The notes beneath the pieces are model-generated. The model did not search any database and was not told where the DNA came from. It saw only the letters and a program-made list of their open reading frames with translations. From CAYUNT01 sp964446285 (GTDB taxonomy: Bacteria > Sumerlaeota > Sumerlaeia > SLMS01 > CAYUNT01), in NCBI GenBank assembly GCA_964446285.1, contig CAYUNT010000045.1, positions 1 through 25,617 on the forward strand: a DNA stretch of 25,617 nucleotides, written 5' to 3'. Within the stretch, counting starts at the first letter, position 1. Every line of letters starts with the position of its first letter. Of the stretch, positions 23,709 through 25,617 are shown one piece after another. Made by a program: the position numbers and the translations under genes.

Positions 23709-24851
23709 TTATGGTTTTCTGGCGGCGGTTTGGCGCGCCGCGCCGAGAAATTGCACGGGCAGCGAAGGGAGCAACAAAAGGCGGTTGTTGTTTGTGTCGG
23801 CCACAAGGAGCCGCCCGCGCGGCGGATCAAAGGCAATTCCCCACGGGCTTTGCAGTTGATCAGGCCCCCCGCCCGGCGCACCCCAGCATCCGAGAAACCG
23901 CCCATCCATTGTGAAATGCGAAATCCGGCTGTTTCCGTATTCAAGCACAAAAAGCGTCTGATCCGGACCGAGCGCGAGGTCGTAAGGATATTTGAGTTCG
24001 CCCGGCGCCGTGCCCTCGCGTCCCCACGCGCCGATTGGCTCCGGCGCGCCCGGTCCGCGCTTGAACCGCCAGATGCGATGATGCCCGGCGTCGGCCACAA
24101 AGAGAGGGCCGCCCGGCATGGCCACAAGCGATTGCGGACGAAGCATGTCATCGGGGCCTTCGGCGATTTTGCCCCACTCGCCGAGGAATGTGCCGTCCTG
24201 GGCGAAATGGATGATGCGATTGCGCTGGCCGTATTCCGAAACCCAGAGCGTTGCGCCGTCGGGATCGAGCGAAATGCTGGTGGGAAAAAGCATTTCGCCT
24301 GCCTCAGCACCGCGGCGTCCGAACTGGCCAAGGAGGCGTCCGTCGGGCGAATAATGCAATATCCGCATATAATGCGTGTCGGCCACCCAGAGCGAATCGT
24401 CGCGCGGATCGACCGAAAACCCTGTGGGCGTGCCATTTTCGAAGGCGGGCAGACGCCAGTCGAGCCGGTGCGCGCCCTGCGGATCGAGCCGTTGAATGCG
24501 CCCCGAGCGATCGATGACAATCATGTCGCCGCCCGCGAGAAATCCAACGGCGCGAGGTTTGGTGAAAAGACCGGGTTGGCGTCCGAGGCGGCCGATTACG
24601 AGAGAATCCGAGGGCGACGCCGCCTCCGCGCCAGGTTGCGAATCGTGCGCCGCCGCCGCGCCGCCGCCGCGTTCGCCCGCGCCAGTTCGCGAACAGCCCG
24701 CCAACAGCAGACAGACACTGGCAAATGTCCATGCCAAGGCCTGGGCAATCGGGCGGGAAAGAGGAAATTTCTCGCGCAAAGACGCAAAGACGCAAAGAGC
24801 ATCTTCTTTGTGCCTTTGTGCCTTTGTGTGAGAATAAACAGGAATTCGCAT
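23709..24851 (-). CDS. Six-repeat NHL beta-propeller lipoprotein
   Basis: This is an exported lipoprotein whose body is six NHL repeats, expected to close into one six-bladed propeller. ATG 24851 gives 380 residues, with lipobox LLAGC at Cys53 and repeats PRAVGFLAGGDMIVID, PTGFSVDPRDDSLWVAD, PTSISLDPDGATLWVSE, PQSLVAMPGGPLFVAD, PYDLALGPDQTLFVLE and PWGIAFDPPRGRLLVAD. The first 25 residues are encoded by a dispersed repeat (HTKAQRHKEDALCVFASLR). A TTG codon at 24779 would give a standard 28-residue signal starting REKFPLSRPIAQALAW, so that may be the true start. An open frame to 25328 is not supported. NHL propellers bind protein, sugar or RNA; no ligand is evident. Endonuclease III follows after 38 bases. 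Confidence 0.87.
   Translation of the reverse strand: MRIPVYSHTKAQRHKEDALCVFASLREKFPLSRPIAQALAWTFASVCLLLAGCSRTGAGERGGGAAAAHDSQPGAEAASPSDSLVIGRLGRQPGLFTKPRAVGFLAGGDMIVIDRSGRIQRLDPQGAHRLDWRLPAFENGTPTGFSVDPRDDSLWVADTHYMRILHYSPDGRLLGQFGRRGAEAGEMLFPTSISLDPDGATLWVSEYGQRNRIIHFAQDGTFLGEWGKIAEGPDDMLRPQSLVAMPGGPLFVADAGHHRIWRFKRGPGAPEPIGAWGREGTAPGELKYPYDLALGPDQTLFVLEYGNSRISHFTMDGRFLGCWGAPGGGPDQLQSPWGIAFDPPRGRLLVADTNNNRLLLLPSLPVQFLGAARQTAARKP
24774..24838. repeat. Head-to-head 8-bp repeat hairpin (CGCAAAGA / CTTTGTGC), copy 2
   Basis: Three CGCAAAGA-type units (24774-24798) meet three CTTTGTGC-type units (24806-24829) across AGCATCTT. CAAAG on one side can pair with CTTTG on the other in each 8-bp step, giving an imperfect long hairpin. 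The right half matches 15619-15650. It overlaps the predicted 5' end of the NHL lipoprotein gene. Confidence 0.75.
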
Positions 24852-25202
24852 GGAATTGCGTGTGAGGCGCGCGGATTGGGAAAAGGTGGGGCCGCCCTCA
24901 TCGCCCGGCGCGAGGGCGCGCGGCTCTTGCCTGGAACATTCGTAAAGAATCCTCCCTCCGGCTCCAACTCCATTTTGACTTTGCGCGCGGTATTTCGTTG
25001 ACCTCGCCCGCCGCCGGAAACTGCGCCACGCCATCGAATGAGGAAGGACTGGACGGATTGGGAGCGCCTGGCATAGGATGTTCTCCGGTGGCGGGGATTG
25101 GGAATGCGGCAAGCCAATGCAAGAGCGCGCGCGTGCGAAATCGCGAAGGGAAATGAAGCAACGAAACGAGACGCGGACGCGCGGCAAGGAGGCGCGGAGA
25201 AG
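24852..25202. other. Divergent intergenic region between NHL lipoprotein and vapB
   Basis: In 351 bp I find no supported gene. The reading frames from both sides continue into it but have no domain likeness. Promoters for both flanking units should be here. The ribosome site AAGGAGG lies just before vapB. Confidence 0.4.
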
Positions 25203-25412
25203 ATGACTACGACGCTCAATGTCGATGAAAAGCTGGTGGAAGAAGCGCGCGCCGTTGGCGGACATAAAACTCCAGATGAGGCTGTGGCATCTGCCTTGGA
25301 GGAATACATCCACCGTCACAAACGCCACGCTATTCTGGATATGATGGGAACGGTGGATTTCGATCCGGAGTTTGACTACAAAGCCTGTCGCCGGGGAAGA
25401 TCAGTATCATGA
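25203..25412 (+). CDS. vapB: VapB-type antitoxin (type II toxin-antitoxin)
   Basis: This is a small antitoxin of 69 residues, started at ATG 25203 with AAGGAGG about 10 bases upstream; a frame from 25098 adds only charged low-complexity residues. The N-terminus TTTLNVDEKLVEEARAVGG plus TPDEAVASALEEYI forms a ribbon-helix-helix DNA-binding unit, and the tail GTVDFDPEFDYKACRR is the usual toxin-binding motif of VapB proteins. It would repress its own promoter and neutralise a PIN-domain VapC. Its TGA stop overlaps the ATG of the vapC remnant (ATGA at 25409-25412), the classic coupled arrangement, so the pair is typical except that the toxin is broken. Confidence 0.9.
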   Translation: MTTTLNVDEKLVEEARAVGGHKTPDEAVASALEEYIHRHKRHAILDMMGTVDFDPEFDYKACRRGRSVS

Positions 25413-25526
25413 GGCAGGTATTGATCGACACATCGGCGCTGTAGCCGTTCTCGCAGGTATTGTCGAGTAGCGAATGAGAAGTGCACGAGGCATCACAGGC
25501 CAATAGGATTTTCAGGGAATTGTTTT
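25409..25526 (+). pseudogene. vapC: vapC toxin remnant broken by in-frame stops
   Basis: Starting at the ATGA overlap, the frame reads MRQVLIDTSAL, the correct PIN-domain start with its first acidic residue (Asp7), then hits TAG at 25442. In the same frame a second stop (TGA at 25475) follows after PFSQVLSSSE. Beyond it the translation EVHEASQANRIFRELF again looks like the next helix of a VapC. Likeness is lost after about 25526, and no later PIN motif is visible to the window edge. It is best read as a decayed toxin with two nonsense codons and a replaced or deleted 3' part. A sequencing error could explain one stop but hardly both. Confidence 0.72.
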
Positions 25527-25617
25527 GTATTTGGTTTTTGGGCCGGAATTCTTCGCCCAGCGGGCGCGAGAAGGTAGCCTGGGGTGGAGCCTGACTTTTA
25601 TACACATTTTCGGGCTT

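Noticed and set aside
24852..25328. N-terminal extension of the NHL lipoprotein to 25328
   Set aside because: It would bury the lipoprotein signal 200 residues inside and overlaps vapB antisense; no domain is seen in it.
25442..25470. Single-base frameshift as cause of the vapC break (reading GCC GTT CTC GCA GGT)
   Set aside because: The alternative frame looks PIN-like only for a few residues, while the original frame regains EVHEASQANRIFREL after two stops, so nonsense codons are the simpler account.
25330..25605. Minus-strand 91-residue frame at the window end
   Set aside because: It runs antisense through vapB and the vapC remnant, whose plus-strand motifs are clear.

Overview
The window is GC-rich bacterial chromosomal DNA with densely packed genes. 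Shine-Dalgarno sites are clear on several genes (AGGAGG before 20450, AAGGAG before 6252, GAGGAA before 4644) and weak or absent on others. It carries many cell-envelope and periplasmic proteins: Kelch and NHL propellers, lipoproteins with LAGC or LFGC lipoboxes, multiheme cytochromes and an MMPL exporter. This points to a Gram-negative, respiratory bacterium. The combination (a CXXCH-type NrfA, long Kelch arrays, short dispersed intergenic repeats) would fit an uncultured PVC/FCB-neighbourhood phylum, but no marker gene is present and the placement is a guess.

Layout. 2-907: 3' part of a MalK/UgpC-type sugar ABC transporter ATPase. 1081-3915: exported protein of twelve Kelch-like modules. 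4090-6110: nrfHA, the dissimilatory nitrite-to-ammonium reductase, preceded by a TTGAC-N4-GTCAA palindrome of the CRP/FNR type. 6252-7379: stand-alone YhcG/DUF1016 PD-(D/E)XK nuclease whose linker is encoded by palindromic 39-bp modules. 7792-9201: aspartase/fumarase-superfamily lyase, probably aspartate ammonia-lyase. 9292-12878: a LolA/LolB-like lipoprotein followed by a two-half MMPL/RND exporter, probably a lipid-export pair. 12901-15567 (minus): a large GH13-fold lipoprotein that has lost most catalytic residues. 15953-16038: tRNA-Leu(CAA). 16201-17667 (minus): an unknown soluble protein behind a small DUF4870-like membrane protein. 17965-19428 (minus): secreted M14 zinc carboxypeptidase. 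19606-20166 (minus): small permease. 20450-22627 (plus): TPR/zinc-ribbon/membrane protein. 22858-24851 (minus): NHL-propeller lipoprotein followed by endonuclease III. 25203 to the end: vapB antitoxin with a vapC that is broken by stop codons.

How the genes connect. NrfHA makes ammonium from nitrite, and aspartase can interconvert ammonium plus fumarate with aspartate, so the left half has a plausible nitrogen theme, though the genes are not one operon. The lipoprotein/MMPL pair looks like an envelope lipid transport unit. The rest are separate short transcription units.

A second layer is a set of degenerate short repeats with 8-, 9- or about 10-bp periods. They lie at the 5' ends of three minus-strand genes for exported proteins (near 15.5-15.65, 19.45 and 24.8 kb) and in the intergenic regions at 19.5 and 22.6-22.8 kb. 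The best candidates for follow-up are the catalytically degenerate GH13 lipoprotein, the palindrome-encoded nuclease linker, and the operator and catalytic-heme variation of nrfHA.
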